Shown here one piece after another: positions 1-8,977 of a DNA stretch of 64,000 bases. Source of the stretch: Actinomycetota bacterium (GTDB lineage Bacteria; Actinomycetota; Actinomycetes; S36-B12; CAIYMF01); NCBI GenBank assembly GCA_009697815.1, contig WLRQ01000001.1:1-64000 (forward strand). The letters run 5' to 3'. Made by a program: the position numbers and the translations under genes. Each line of letters starts with the position of its first letter. Within the stretch, counting starts at the first letter, position 1. The notes beneath the pieces are model-generated. The model did not search any database. It worked only from the letters and a program-made list of their open reading frames with translations, and was not told the DNA's origin.

Positions 1-27
1 GGGGGGCCCCGCCCTTCGACTTTCGTG

Positions 28-110
28 TGGCGGGTGAAGGATTCGAACCTTCGGAGGCGTAAGCCGACGGATTTACAGTCCGCTCCCATTGGCCGCTCGG
101 GCAACCCGCC
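28..110 (-). tRNA. tRNA-Tyr (GTA)
   Basis: Read on the minus strand this 83-nt stretch has a 7-bp acceptor stem (GGCGGGT with ACCCGCC), anticodon GTA (complement of TAC at 74-76), the TTCGAAT T-loop and a long variable arm. The long arm fits a class II tRNA, and the GTA anticodon assigns it to tyrosine. CCA is not encoded. A TATCCT box on the minus strand at 137-142 would place a transcription start about 20 nt ahead of the mature 5' end. Confidence 0.95.
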
Positions 111-159
111 GTTGCTGTCCGAGGACTGCGCAGGGAAGGATACATACGACGCACGCCGT

Positions 160-181
160 GGGCGAAATCGCCCGACGGGCG
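160..181 (+). promoter_or_regulatory. Overlapping alternative hairpins in the yajQ leader
   Basis: GGGCGA-AA-TCGCCC (160-173) and CGCCC-GAC-GGGCG (169-181) share the segment CGCCC, so only one can form at a time. They end 25 nt before the yajQ start codon. This is what is seen; a regulatory role is only a guess. Confidence 0.3.
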
Positions 182-206
182 CGGATGAGAGGGGCCCGAT
201 CCAGCC

Positions 207-698
207 ATGGCCGACAGCAGCTTCGACATCGTCAGCAAGATCGACCGCCAAGAGGTCGACAACGCACTCAACCAGACCGCGAAGGAGCTCGCCCAGCGCT
301 TCGACTTCAAGAACACCGGGGCCGCCATCGAGTGGAAGGGCGAGCTCTCCGTCGAGCTCACCGCGGGCACAGAGGACCGCGTGTCCGCGGCACTCGAGGT
401 CTTCCGCGAGAAGCTCGTCAAGCGCCAGATCTCGCTCAAGTGCTTGACCGCGGAAGATCCTCGCTCCTCGGGGAAGGACTACAAGATCTCCTGCACCTTC
501 GCGGCTGGCATCAACCAGGAGCAGGCCAAGAAGCTCGGGAAGCTCATCCGTGACGAGGGCCCCAAGGCGGTCAAGGCACAGGTGATGGGCGAGGAACTGC
601 GCGTGACTTCCAAGAGCCGCGACGACCTCCAGGCCGTCCAGAACCTCGTCCGCGAGGCTGATCTGGACTTCGCGGTGCAGTTCGTCAACTACCGCTGA
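207..698 (+). CDS. YajQ family nucleotide-binding protein
   Basis: A 163-residue protein matching the full length of the YajQ/UPF0234 family: an N-terminal '[10 protein letters not shown]' strand with 'EVDNALNQ', and a C-terminal 'VQFVNYR' that is a hallmark of the family. Members fold as two tandem RRM-like domains; some bind cyclic di-GMP or tRNA/GTP, but which ligand applies here cannot be read from sequence. It is a soluble cytoplasmic protein. The ATG is preceded by GAGAGGGG, a reasonable ribosome binding site. Its 3' end overlaps by 14 bp the end of the convergent nuoI-like gene. Confidence 0.93.
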   Translation: MADSSFDIVSKIDRQEVDNALNQTAKELAQRFDFKNTGAAIEWKGELSVELTAGTEDRVSAALEVFREKLVKRQISLKCLTAEDPRSSGKDYKISCTFAAGINQEQAKKLGKLIRDEGPKAVKAQVMGEELRVTSKSRDDLQAVQNLVREADLDFAVQFVNYR

Positions 699-1110
699 CA
701 GGGTCCGGGGGTTCCCTCACGTCCGAGGGCCCGTCGGCCGCTGGGGTAGCGCGCCAGCCACTCAGGCGCGTGCGCTCGTGGGTGAGGTCGAGGAGCGATC
801 CTTCGGAGTAATCCGATTCCGGCGACCAGTGCAGGGCGTCGAACGGGCACACCTCGATGCAGATGCCGCAGTACATGCACAGCGAGAAATCGATCGCGAA
901 CCGATCCAGCACATGTGTGGACCGGTCGCGTCCGCCCGGCGTCGTGGCGGGCACGGTCTCGGTGTGGGACTCGATATACAGGCACCAGTCGGGGCATTCG
1001 CGCGCGCAGAGCATGCACGACGTGCAGTTCTCCTCCACCAGGGCAATCACCCCGTGGACACGCGGTGACACCACCGGGCCCTGGGCGGGTACGCCGTCAG
1101 GCCTTGTCAT
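685..1110 (-). CDS. NuoI-like 8Fe ferredoxin-type protein (second complex I-like set)
   Basis: A 141-residue protein with two [4Fe-4S] motifs, [12 protein letters not shown] (about residues 29-40) and [12 protein letters not shown] (about 77-88), in the spacing of complex I subunit I. It is shorter than the canonical NuoI encoded at 13605-14198 and has a Pro/Ser-rich C-terminal tail in place of the usual one. The start chosen is the ATG at 1110, which overlaps the end of the upstream nuoC-like gene by 14 bp; a longer reading frame exists upstream but lies in that gene. It is the last gene of a three-gene set (nuoB-, nuoC-, nuoI-like). It probably carries electrons from a ferredoxin-type donor; this is inference. 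Confidence 0.85.
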   Translation of the reverse strand: MTRPDGVPAQGPVVSPRVHGVIALVEENCTSCMLCARECPDWCLYIESHTETVPATTPGGRDRSTHVLDRFAIDFSLCMYCGICIEVCPFDALHWSPESDYSEGSLLDLTHERTRLSGWRATPAADGPSDVREPPDPVSGS

Positions 1111-1693
1111 GGCGCGACCCAGCGTTGGGGGGCGTGGACTCCTCGCGCAGCCAACCCTGCGGAACACCCGGGGGAAGGTTGCGACGGCGCGAGGTGGTGG
1201 GCTCCTGCGACTCACCGGGCTCCTTGGCGCCGGGCCAGTCCTTCACCACACGGCTGGCAAGGACGAAGTCCTTCCGCAGGGGTGTGCCCGAGAAGCCGTC
1301 CGGGAGCAGCAGTGGCTCGAGGTGGTCGTTGCCGATGAAGTCGATGCCGAACATCTCGTGAGTCTCTCGCTCATGCCAGGCAGCGCCCCGATACACCGAG
1401 GTCGCGGTCGCGATCGCCGGAAGGTCACGGGCGAGGAGAGTTCTCAGCAGGACATGGTCGCTGGCGTCCGGGGTCGAGAGGTGGGCGATGACGCAGAAGC
1501 CGTTCTCGAGTTCGTCATAGGCGGTCAGGAAGTCGAAGTAGGTCGCGCCCGCGGCCGCAAGGGCCTCCAGCGAATCCGTCCATCGCCCGGAATCGACGTG
1601 AATGGTCGTGGACCCGAAGTCGGTCGCCACGTCGAGGAGATCGTCGACATCGTCGGCGAACACCTCACGAACCGCCCGCACGAGGGCGCTCAT
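1097..1693 (-). CDS. NuoC-like 30-kDa subunit paralogue
   Basis: A 198-residue protein carrying the diagnostic complex I 30-kDa motif '[16 protein letters not shown]' (about residues 106-121) and a later 'PLRKDF'. In complex I this subunit belongs to the peripheral arm and packs on subunits D and B. It differs strongly from the canonical NuoC at 21561-22271. Its ATG overlaps the stop of the nuoB-like gene by 4 bp, implying translational coupling. There is no nuoD-like gene beside it, which is unusual because C and D normally work as a pair. Confidence 0.88.
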   Translation of the reverse strand: MSALVRAVREVFADDVDDLLDVATDFGSTTIHVDSGRWTDSLEALAAAGATYFDFLTAYDELENGFCVIAHLSTPDASDHVLLRTLLARDLPAIATATSVYRGAAWHERETHEMFGIDFIGNDHLEPLLLPDGFSGTPLRKDFVLASRVVKDWPGAKEPGESQEPTTSRRRNLPPGVPQGWLREESTPPNAGSRHDKA

Positions 1694-2229
1694 GGCGTCA
1701 CCGAGCCACGTTGGTCGTCGTGGTCGCGCATGAGCTCGCCGAGTGCACCCAGCAGCGCTTCGGGGCGGGGCGGGCAGCCGGGAACATACACGTCGACGGG
1801 GATCATTTGATCAATGCCCTTCGTGACCGAGTACGAATCCCAATAGGGGCCACCGGTGTTCGAACACGCACCGAAGGAGACCACCCGCTTGGGCTCGGGC
1901 ATCTGGTCGTAGAGCACCTTCACCGCGGGCGCGAGGGCGTCGGTGCACGTGCCGGAGATCACCAGGACCTCAATGGAAGTCCGAGGTCCGTCGTCAGTCA
2001 CGACACCCGCATGCCGTGCTCGCGCATCGATCGTGCCCGCGGCCATGGCCTCGGCCCTGCCCTGAACCGCAGCGAGGAATTCGACCGAGCAGCAGGCGAG
2101 ACCGAAGTTCACCACGGATAGGACGAAGGTCCGATCCTGCGATCGCCACTCAACGCGGGTCGGGGATGGGGCCGGGCGGACCGGGAGCCCAAACGTGGGC
2201 GACGGCAGATCAAGCGACTCGCGCGTCAT
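1690..2229 (-). CDS. NuoB-like 20-kDa Fe-S subunit paralogue
   Basis: A 179-residue relative of complex I subunit B (PSST). All four cysteines expected for cluster N2 are present: the CC pair in 'GLACCSVE' (46-47), Cys122 in 'GACSNTGG' and Cys152 in 'PGCPPRPE'. It has a longer N-terminus and a different middle region from the canonical NuoB at 22268-22822. The ATG at 2229 is preceded by GGGAGGG. It heads the nuoB/C/I mini-operon, divergent from korA across 230 bp. Whether it joins the main complex I or forms a separate ferredoxin:quinone or hydrogenase-like module is unknown. Confidence 0.88.
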   Translation of the reverse strand: MTRESLDLPSPTFGLPVRPAPSPTRVEWRSQDRTFVLSVVNFGLACCSVEFLAAVQGRAEAMAAGTIDARARHAGVVTDDGPRTSIEVLVISGTCTDALAPAVKVLYDQMPEPKRVVSFGACSNTGGPYWDSYSVTKGIDQMIPVDVYVPGCPPRPEALLGALGELMRDHDDQRGSVTP

Positions 2230-2298
2230 GGCCGACCCTCCCGTCTCGTCGGTGTCGCTCGCCGTAGCATTCCCTCGGACGACCACCTCTCACATCCG

Positions 2299-2304
2299 AG
2301 CCTA
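2299..2304 (-). promoter_or_regulatory. -10 box TAGGCT for the nuoB-like mini-operon
   Basis: Minus-strand TAGGCT, the same box seen ahead of nuoA, menE and the HAD gene in this window. It would start a transcript about 63 nt before the ATG at 2229. Confidence 0.45.
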
Positions 2305-2342
2305 GCGACGATGTGCAGGGTGGCGTCCCGACACGGAGGACC

Positions 2343-2363
2343 CCCCCGCGCGCGCGGCGGGGT
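2343..2363. other. GC-rich hairpin in the nuoB-like/korA divergent region
   Basis: A run of C followed by alternating GC and then CGGCGGGG forms a strong stem (CCCCGC with GCGGGG class pairing). It lies between the two divergent genes, about 100 bp ahead of korA. No T-tract follows, so it is more likely a structural or regulatory element than a terminator. Confidence 0.3.
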
Positions 2364-2459
2364 CGAGCGCGAGGATAGTTCCTGCGATGCCCGGGTGGCC
2401 GTGCATCGGTGAGAAGCACGGGCCGGTACATCGGCGTTGGCGAATGAGGCGGTAACAAC

Positions 2460-4316
2460 GTGAGCAAGCAGGTAGTCCAACTCAGCCGAGTAATCATCCG
2501 GTTCGCCGGCGACTCGGGCGACGGCATGCAGTTGACGGGTGACCAATTCACCTCTCGCACAGCCGCATTCGGCAACGACCTCTCGACACTTCCCGACTTC
2601 CCCGCAGAGATCCGGGCACCAACGGGAACCCTTCCGGGAGTCTCCGCGTTCCAGTTGCACTTCGCCGACCACGACATCATGACGCCCGGCGATGCACCCA
2701 ACGTCCTGGTCGCAATGAACCCGGCGGCCCTCAAGGCCAATATCAAGGACCTACCCCGCGGCGCGGACATCATCGTCGACACCGACGAGTTCACGACCCG
2801 GAACCTCACCAAGGTCGGGTATGCGCAGAACCCCCTCGACGATGGTTCCCTCGACTCCTTCGCGATCCACCGGATCCCGCTGACCTCGCTCACTGTCGAG
2901 GCTCTGAAGGCTTCCGCAGTGTCGAAGAAGGACGCCGAGCGGGCGAAGAACATGTTCGCCCTCGGCCTCCTCTCATGGCTGTACGCGCGGCCGACTGAGG
3001 GAACGATCACCTTCCTCAATCAGAAGTTTGCCAAGAAGCCGGACATCCTCGCGGCCAACATCGCGGCGTTCGAGGCAGGTTGGTCCTTCGGCGAGACCAC
3101 CGAGGACTTCTCAGTCCAATACGAGGTCAAGCCCGCGCCGATGAAGCCTGGGCAGTACCGCAACATGTCGGGCAACCTCGCGCTGTCCTACGGCCTGATC
3201 GCAGCGGCGCAGAGTGCGAAACTGCCGCTCTACCTCGGGTCTTACCCCATCACGCCAGCATCGGACATCCTCCACGAACTCAGCAAGCACAAGCGTTTTG
3301 GCATCATGACCTTCCAGGCCGAGGACGAGATCGCCGGTATCGGCGCGGCGCTTGGAGCCTCCTACGGAGGCATGCTCGGCGTCACCACCACGTCGGGCCC
3401 TGGAGTCGCACTGAAGTCCGAGACGATCGGTCTGGCCGTGGCGCTAGAGCTCCCGCTGGTGATCGTCGATGTGCAGCGAGGTGGCCCCTCCACGGGGCTG
3501 CCGACCAAGACCGAGCAATCCGACCTCCTGCAGGCGATGTTCGGCCGCAACGGTGAATCCCCGGTGCCGATCATCGCGCCGCGCTCCCCCGGCGACTGCT
3601 TCGATGCAGCCATCGAGGCAGTTCGCATCGCCACGAAGTACCGCACGCCGGTGTTCCTTCTCTCCGACGGTTATCTCGCCAACGGCTCGGAGCCCTGGCG
3701 CATCCCCGACGTCGGTTCGTTGCCCGATATCTCGGTCGCGTTCGCCAGCGAGCACAACCACACGAACGAGGACGGCTCCACCGAGTTCTGGCCCTTCCAG
3801 CGAGATCCGGACACCCTCGCCCGTCCGTGGGCGGTGCCCGGCACCGCCGGTCTCGAGCACCGCATTGGCGGTATCGAGAAGGCCAACGGCACCGGCAACA
3901 TCTCCTACGACGCCGACAACCACGACCTCATGACGCGCCTGCGTCAGGGCAAGATCGACGGCATCGACGTCGCCGACCTCGAGGTCGAGGACCCCACCGG
4001 CGACGCGAAGGTGCTCGTCCTGGGCTGGGGGTCGACCTACGGCCCCATCGGCGCAGCAGCCCGGCTCGTTCGCGCTGACGGCATCCCCGTGGCCCAGGCC
4101 CACTTCCGTCACCTCAATCCGTTCCCTGCCAACACCGCCGAGGTGCTGCGCAGGTACGACAAGGTGATCATCCCCGAGATGAACCTCGGGCAGCTCGCAC
4201 TCCTCGTCCGAGGTCGATACCTTGTGGACGCGATCTCCTACAACCAGGTGCGGGGCCTGCCGTTCAAGGCAGACGAACTCGCCGGAGTCATCAAGGGCGT
4301 GGTTGGCAATGTCTGA
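2460..4316 (+). CDS. korA: 2-oxoacid:ferredoxin oxidoreductase, fused gamma-alpha subunit (KorA type)
   Basis: A 618-residue protein with the gamma domain at the N-terminus ('RFAGDSGDG' near residue 14) fused to the alpha domain ('YPITP' at 262-266 and 'TTSGPG' near 305). With KorB it oxidatively decarboxylates a 2-oxoacid, most likely 2-oxoglutarate, to an acyl-CoA and reduces ferredoxin; this would replace or supplement the 2-oxoglutarate dehydrogenase step of the TCA cycle. The exact 2-oxoacid is inferred from similarity to actinobacterial KorAB. Start is GTG with GAGG eleven bases upstream. It overlaps korB by 8 bp. The divergent nuoB/C/I-like genes may handle its electrons. Confidence 0.93.
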   Translation: MSKQVVQLSRVIIRFAGDSGDGMQLTGDQFTSRTAAFGNDLSTLPDFPAEIRAPTGTLPGVSAFQLHFADHDIMTPGDAPNVLVAMNPAALKANIKDLPRGADIIVDTDEFTTRNLTKVGYAQNPLDDGSLDSFAIHRIPLTSLTVEALKASAVSKKDAERAKNMFALGLLSWLYARPTEGTITFLNQKFAKKPDILAANIAAFEAGWSFGETTEDFSVQYEVKPAPMKPGQYRNMSGNLALSYGLIAAAQSAKLPLYLGSYPITPASDILHELSKHKRFGIMTFQAEDEIAGIGAALGASYGGMLGVTTTSGPGVALKSETIGLAVALELPLVIVDVQRGGPSTGLPTKTEQSDLLQAMFGRNGESPVPIIAPRSPGDCFDAAIEAVRIATKYRTPVFLLSDGYLANGSEPWRIPDVGSLPDISVAFASEHNHTNEDGSTEFWPFQRDPDTLARPWAVPGTAGLEHRIGGIEKANGTGNISYDADNHDLMTRLRQGKIDGIDVADLEVEDPTGDAKVLVLGWGSTYGPIGAAARLVRADGIPVAQAHFRHLNPFPANTAEVLRRYDKVIIPEMNLGQLALLVRGRYLVDAISYNQVRGLPFKADELAGVIKGVVGNV

Positions 4317-5367
4317 GACCGTCGATCTGGGATTCCCGTCATTGCGACTGGTCCCCAAGGCCACCGAGAAGCAGTCCGCGAAGGACTTCAAGACCGACCA
4401 AGAAGTCCGCTGGTGCCCCGGGTGCGGCGACTACGCCATCCTCGCCGCGGTGCAGAGTTTCATGCCCGAGTTGGGCCTGGCACGCGAGAACGTCGTGTGG
4501 GTCTCTGGGATTGGCTGCTCGAGCCGCTTCCCTTACTACATGAACACGTATGGCCTGCACTCGATTCACGGTCGCGCCCCGGCGATCGCCTCCGGACTGG
4601 CCATGACCCGTCCGGACCTCTCGGTATGGGTCGTCACCGGCGACGGCGACGCTCTCTCCATCGGTGGCAACCACCTCATCCATGCGCTGCGTCGCAACGT
4701 CAACCTGAAGATCCTGCTGTTCAACAACAGGATCTACGGGCTCACCAAGGGTCAGTACTCGCCCACCTCCGAGGTCGGCAAGGTCACAAAGTCCACCCCG
4801 ATGGGCTCCCTCGACCACCCCTTCAACCCGGTCTCGCTCGCACTAGGCGCCGAGGCGTCATTCGTGGCTCGCACGATCGACTCAGACCGCAAGCACCTCA
4901 CCGAGACCCTGCGGCAGGCGGCGCTCCATGAGGGCACCGCATTGGTAGAGATCTACCAGAACTGCAACATCTTCAACGACGGTGCCTGGGACCCGCTGAA
5001 GGACTCCGACCACCGCGACAACCTCACCTTCCGCCTGCAGCACGGTGAGCCGATCACCCTGGTCGACGGCACGCGGGGGGTCATCCGCACGGCCGACGGC
5101 AGCCTCGAGGTTGCCGACGTCGCCACGGTTGGTCTTGACGCGATTCTCCTGCACGACGCACACAACCAGGACCCTTCGGTGGCGTTCGCGCTGTCGCGGA
5201 TCTCGGACCCCATGACCCTCGCGAACACTCCGATCGGCGTCTTCCGGGACGTGAAGCGCCCGTCGTACGACAGCACCTTCCAAGCGCAGATGGCCCTGGC
5301 CCAGGAAGGCGGCCGAGGAGATCTGGCAAGCCTGCTCGCCGGCAATGACACGTGGACGATCAGCTAG
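4309..5367 (+). CDS. korB: 2-oxoacid:ferredoxin oxidoreductase, beta subunit (KorB type)
   Basis: A 352-residue thiamine-diphosphate-binding subunit. It has 'WCPGCGDY' (CPGCG at 36-40), a cysteine at 70 in 'GIGCSSR' and the diphosphate/Mg motif GDGD (111-114) followed by NN (139-140). CPGCG and the later cysteine are the usual Fe-S ligands of this subunit. The ATG at 4309 lies inside the end of korA, so the two are translationally coupled. No delta (ferredoxin) subunit gene is attached, as is normal for the two-subunit KorAB form of actinobacteria. Confidence 0.94.
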   Translation: MSETVDLGFPSLRLVPKATEKQSAKDFKTDQEVRWCPGCGDYAILAAVQSFMPELGLARENVVWVSGIGCSSRFPYYMNTYGLHSIHGRAPAIASGLAMTRPDLSVWVVTGDGDALSIGGNHLIHALRRNVNLKILLFNNRIYGLTKGQYSPTSEVGKVTKSTPMGSLDHPFNPVSLALGAEASFVARTIDSDRKHLTETLRQAALHEGTALVEIYQNCNIFNDGAWDPLKDSDHRDNLTFRLQHGEPITLVDGTRGVIRTADGSLEVADVATVGLDAILLHDAHNQDPSVAFALSRISDPMTLANTPIGVFRDVKRPSYDSTFQAQMALAQEGGRGDLASLLAGNDTWTIS

Positions 5368-5380
5368 TGCCTCGGCACTG

Positions 5381-6355
5381 ATGGACCTCCACCCCCACCA
5401 CCTCTCGCCCGCCGAGAAGCACGCGAGGTCCAGCCTTCGGCTGGGCCTCGCGTCCGGCGTTGGGGCGTATGCGATCTGGGGCCTCTTCCCGTTGTTCTGG
5501 CCCCTACTGGAACCGGCGTCCGCGATCGAGATGGTGTGCGGGCGGATCGTGTGGTCGTTCCCGTTCCTCGTACTCCTTCTCACTGCGACGCGCGCGTGGC
5601 CCCGCCTGCGCCCGGTGCTGAGGAGTCCACGGACGATGCTGCTGCTCTTCGGGGCGGCACTGTGCATCGGCGTGAATTGGATGCTGTTCATTTGGAGTGT
5701 CGCAAACCACCACGTGGTCGAGGCATCGCTCGGCTACTTCATCAATCCGCTTGTCACCGTGGTTTTCGGCACGCTCGTGCTGCGCGAGCGCCTTCGCACC
5801 CCGCAGTGGATTGCAGTGGGCGTGGCAGCCCTCGCCGTCGCGGTTCTGACAGGTGCCTACGGCTACATTCCGTGGATAGGCCTGGGCCTGGCACTGTCGT
5901 TTGCCGCCTATGGCCTGGTGAAGAAGGTTGCGGGAGTCGATCCGGTGACGAGTCTGGTCGTTGAGACCGGCTATTGGATGCCCCTCGCAACGGGGACGTT
6001 GATCTGGCTCGGGGTCAACGGAACACTGGCGTTCGCGCATACCTCGCCAGCCAACACCGTACTGATCGTCTCCAGCGGTATCGTGACCGCGATCCCCTTG
6101 CTGCTGTTCGGATCCGCTGCGAACCGGGTGCCGCTCTCGACCGTCGGGATCTTGCAGTACCTAACTCCCTCGATCCAGTTCGTGATCGGGATCAAGATCG
6201 GCGTCGAGGACATGTCACCAGCTCGGTGGCTGGGCTTCTCCATCATCTGGCTGGCGCTCGTGGTGTTCACCTACGACGGCGTGCGCCAGAGCCACGTCAC
6301 CCGCTCTGCCCGACTGAGCCTGATCGACACCGAGGGCGTCGAAGCGCCAGTCTGA
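5381..6355 (+). CDS. rarD: RarD-type EamA/DMT superfamily permease
   Basis: About 324 residues with roughly ten hydrophobic segments. It has the RarD-type opening 'GVGAYAIWGLFPLFWPLL' and the EamA repeat hallmark 'VEASLGYFINPLV'. RarD proteins are inner-membrane drug/metabolite transporters whose substrate is usually unknown (chloramphenicol resistance was the first phenotype reported for the family). The ATG at 5381 is chosen because it begins just after korB; an upstream ATG at 5345 lies inside korB. It may be read through from korAB (13-bp gap). It is convergent with the polyprenyl synthase gene. Confidence 0.88.
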   Translation: MDLHPHHLSPAEKHARSSLRLGLASGVGAYAIWGLFPLFWPLLEPASAIEMVCGRIVWSFPFLVLLLTATRAWPRLRPVLRSPRTMLLLFGAALCIGVNWMLFIWSVANHHVVEASLGYFINPLVTVVFGTLVLRERLRTPQWIAVGVAALAVAVLTGAYGYIPWIGLGLALSFAAYGLVKKVAGVDPVTSLVVETGYWMPLATGTLIWLGVNGTLAFAHTSPANTVLIVSSGIVTAIPLLLFGSAANRVPLSTVGILQYLTPSIQFVIGIKIGVEDMSPARWLGFSIIWLALVVFTYDGVRQSHVTRSARLSLIDTEGVEAPV

Positions 6356-6393
6356 CGACTCAATGCGATGACCGAGGCCGACCTGCGCGCGTA

Positions 6394-7392
6394 TTAGGCC
6401 CCGCGGTCGACGACGACATCACACATCTGGGATAGCGCGTCGGTGACCGGGCCGGCGGGCAAGGCCGAGAGCTCCGCGCGGGCGGCCTCTGCCCACGTCA
6501 CCAGTTCAAGACGCGCCTGAGCCATCGCGGGCGAACGACGAAGAAGGCCAAGGGCTTCGGCATGGGGCACGTCATCGACGAGGGGGCCCGAGAGAAGTTC
6601 GCGCAGGCGTGCACCCTCTGGGTCCGTTCCGCGCAACGCGAGTAGCACCGGCAGTGTGCGCACACCCTCCCGGAGATCGGTTCCCGGAGTCTTGCCCGAT
6701 GCCTCGGACTCGCTGGCGATGTCGAGGAGGTCGTCGGAGAGCTGGAACGCGACTCCGAACTTCTCGCCGTACGCGGCGATGGCGACGGCCACCCGCTCGG
6801 GCGCACCAGAAGTCATGGCACCCATCCGACCCGCAGCCGCGATGAGCGAGCCGGTCTTGTCGGCGAGGACCCCGAGATGGTGGCTCACCGGATCCTGATC
6901 GACTGCGGGACCGACGGTCTCGCGAATCTGGCCCGTGCACAGCCGTTCGAAGGTGCGCGCCTGCAGGCGGACGATGTCGGTTCCGAGATCAGCTGCAATA
7001 TCTGCCGCTCGCGCGAAGAGGAAGTCACCGGTGAGGATCGCCACGGTGTTGTCCCATCGGGCATTGGCTGATGGTGCACCGCGACGCAGCAGGGCCTCGT
7101 CCATCACGTCGTCGTGATAGAGCGTCGCAAGGTGGGTGAGTTCAGCCACGACCGCCCCCGGGACGTTGCCCGAGGCATGGCGATCGCCGTATTGCGCGGC
7201 CACGAGCGCGAGCAGTGGTCGGAACCTCTTGCCGCCCGCGGTCACGAGGTGGCTCGAGGTTTCAGTCACGAAGGGATACTCACTCGTGACAGCCTTGAGC
7301 AGCGCCACCTCGACATCGTCGAGCCCGGCACGCAAGGCGTCAGCGAGCGCGCCGTCGACTTTCGAGAGGCCGAAGGGCAGGGTCTCGCTCAT
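6394..7392 (-). CDS. Long-chain polyprenyl diphosphate synthase (trans type)
   Basis: A 332-residue trans-isoprenyl diphosphate synthase with 'GGKRFRP' (53-59), the first Asp-rich motif DDVMD (94-98) and the second DDLLD (220-224). It condenses isopentenyl diphosphate onto allylic diphosphates. Small Ala/Thr residues just ahead of the first Asp motif ('LATLYHDDVMD') fit a long product such as a hepta- to nonaprenyl chain. Its position just after nuoN, in a window holding menA, suggests it supplies the menaquinone side chain (compare actinobacterial GrcC/HepT). The exact chain length cannot be given. Confidence 0.9.
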   Translation of the reverse strand: MSETLPFGLSKVDGALADALRAGLDDVEVALLKAVTSEYPFVTETSSHLVTAGGKRFRPLLALVAAQYGDRHASGNVPGAVVAELTHLATLYHDDVMDEALLRRGAPSANARWDNTVAILTGDFLFARAADIAADLGTDIVRLQARTFERLCTGQIRETVGPAVDQDPVSHHLGVLADKTGSLIAAAGRMGAMTSGAPERVAVAIAAYGEKFGVAFQLSDDLLDIASESEASGKTPGTDLREGVRTLPVLLALRGTDPEGARLRELLSGPLVDDVPHAEALGLLRRSPAMAQARLELVTWAEAARAELSALPAGPVTDALSQMCDVVVDRGA

Positions 7393-7417
7393 GCGCGTAC
7401 CTCTCCTCGTCGATGGC

Positions 7418-8977
7418 TCAGCGTACGAAGACCCCGGCCTGACCGACCAGGTTGAGGACCAACTGCGGCAGGACGCCGATGACGAGGGTCAGTGCAACGC
7501 TGATCGTGATGGCGGACTTCGTGAACGCGCTTGGGACCACCACGCTAGGCCCACCCTCCGCCGACGGCTCGGTGAAGAACATAAGCACGATGACCCGGAC
7601 GTAGAAGAACGCGGCTACTGCACTCGCCACGACGCCGATGACGACCACTGAGGTAGCGCCGCCCGCAACACCTGCGGTGAACACCGCGAACTTTCCGGTG
7701 AAGCCGCTGGTGAGCGGAATGCCCGCGAACGCGAGGAGGAAGAGCGCGAAAGCGCTTGCGACCCAGGGCGATCTCCTACCCAGCCCCGCCCATTGAGACA
7801 GGTGGGATGCCTCGCCCGTGGAATCGCGCACCAGGGTCAGGATGGCGAAAGCGCCGACGGTGGCGATGCCGTAGGCCAGCAGGTAGACCATCGTGCCCTG
7901 AAGTCCTGCGGCGCTGGTAGCAACGACCCCGACGAGCATGAAGCCCGCCTGCGCCACGGAGGAATAGGCCAACATGCGCTTGATGTCGGTCTGCGTCAGT
8001 GCGAAGAGCGTCCCCACGATCATCGTCAACGCCGAGATCACGTACATCACGGGGCGCCAGTCCCAGCTGATTCCGCCGAGCGCCACGTACAGCACGCGCA
8101 TGAGGGCGCCGAAGGCGGCGACCTTGGTGCACGCCGCCATGAATCCGGTCACCGAGGTGGGCGAACCCTGGTAGACATCAGGCGTCCACTGATGGAACGG
8201 CGCGGCGCCCACCTTGAACAGCAGACCCACCGCAAGGAGGGCCACTCCGGTGACGACGAGACCGCTGTCGGCAGCACTTGCGGACAGGGCATTGGCAATT
8301 CCCGTGAGCGACACGGTGCCCGCGAAGCCGTAGAGCAGCGCGGTGCCGTACAGGAAGAAGGCCGAGGAGAAGGCGCCGAGCACGAAGTACTTGAGCGCGG
8401 CCTCCTGCGAGAGGAGCCGACGGCGACGGGCGAGCCCGACCATCACGTAGAGCGGGAGGGATAGCACCTCGAGCGCCACGAACATCGTCAGCAGGTCGGT
8501 CGAGGCCGGGAACAGCAGCATGCCGCCGACGCAGAACAGGAACAGCGGCCAGATTTCAGTCTGGAGCCATCCCAGTCTCGTGAAGGCCTGCTCGTCCGCT
8601 GATCCAGGAAGGGCTGACGCCCTCGGTGCGAAGGAGTCACCTGAGGGGTCGACCTGCCGCTCGGCCATGACGAGGGCCGCGAGTGCTGCGAGGACGAGGA
8701 TTGAGCCCTGCATGAACAATGTCGGGCCATCGATGGCCACCGAGCCCATGGCGACGATCTGCGAGGTGCCGCCGGCCTTCACGACCATGGCAAAGGCACC
8801 CACGAGGGACGCGAAGGTGATCACGAGCTGGGTGACCCTGCGGAATCTCTGGGGGACGAATGCCTCCACGAGGACCGCGAGAACGGCCGCACCCATCACG
8901 ATCATGATGGGCGCCAGGGCGGCGTACTCGATCGTGGGGATCTCGAAGGATCCGACGACGGCCAATGTCGCGCTCAC
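7418..8977 (-). CDS. nuoN: NADH-quinone oxidoreductase subunit N
   Basis: A 519-residue, highly hydrophobic antiporter-like subunit of the complex I membrane arm. It has the conserved 'VGAAPFHQWTPDVYQG' (about residues 253-268) with the proton-channel lysine, and 'TQTDIKRMLAYSSVAQAGFM' further on. It is the last gene of nuoA-N. The start is a GTG that overlaps the nuoM stop by 4 bp. It lies 25 bp before the polyprenyl synthase gene, which could share the transcript. Confidence 0.96.
   Translation of the reverse strand: MSATLAVVGSFEIPTIEYAALAPIMIVMGAAVLAVLVEAFVPQRFRRVTQLVITFASLVGAFAMVVKAGGTSQIVAMGSVAIDGPTLFMQGSILVLAALAALVMAERQVDPSGDSFAPRASALPGSADEQAFTRLGWLQTEIWPLFLFCVGGMLLFPASTDLLTMFVALEVLSLPLYVMVGLARRRRLLSQEAALKYFVLGAFSSAFFLYGTALLYGFAGTVSLTGIANALSASAADSGLVVTGVALLAVGLLFKVGAAPFHQWTPDVYQGSPTSVTGFMAACTKVAAFGALMRVLYVALGGISWDWRPVMYVISALTMIVGTLFALTQTDIKRMLAYSSVAQAGFMLVGVVATSAAGLQGTMVYLLAYGIATVGAFAILTLVRDSTGEASHLSQWAGLGRRSPWVASAFALFLLAFAGIPLTSGFTGKFAVFTAGVAGGATSVVVIGVVASAVAAFFYVRVIVLMFFTEPSAEGGPSVVVPSAFTKSAITISVALTLVIGVLPQLVLNLVGQAGVFVR

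Noticed and set aside
3444-4391. Long minus-strand open frame opposite korA
   Set aside because: Antisense to a gene with clear motifs; no recognisable domain and no ribosome binding site.
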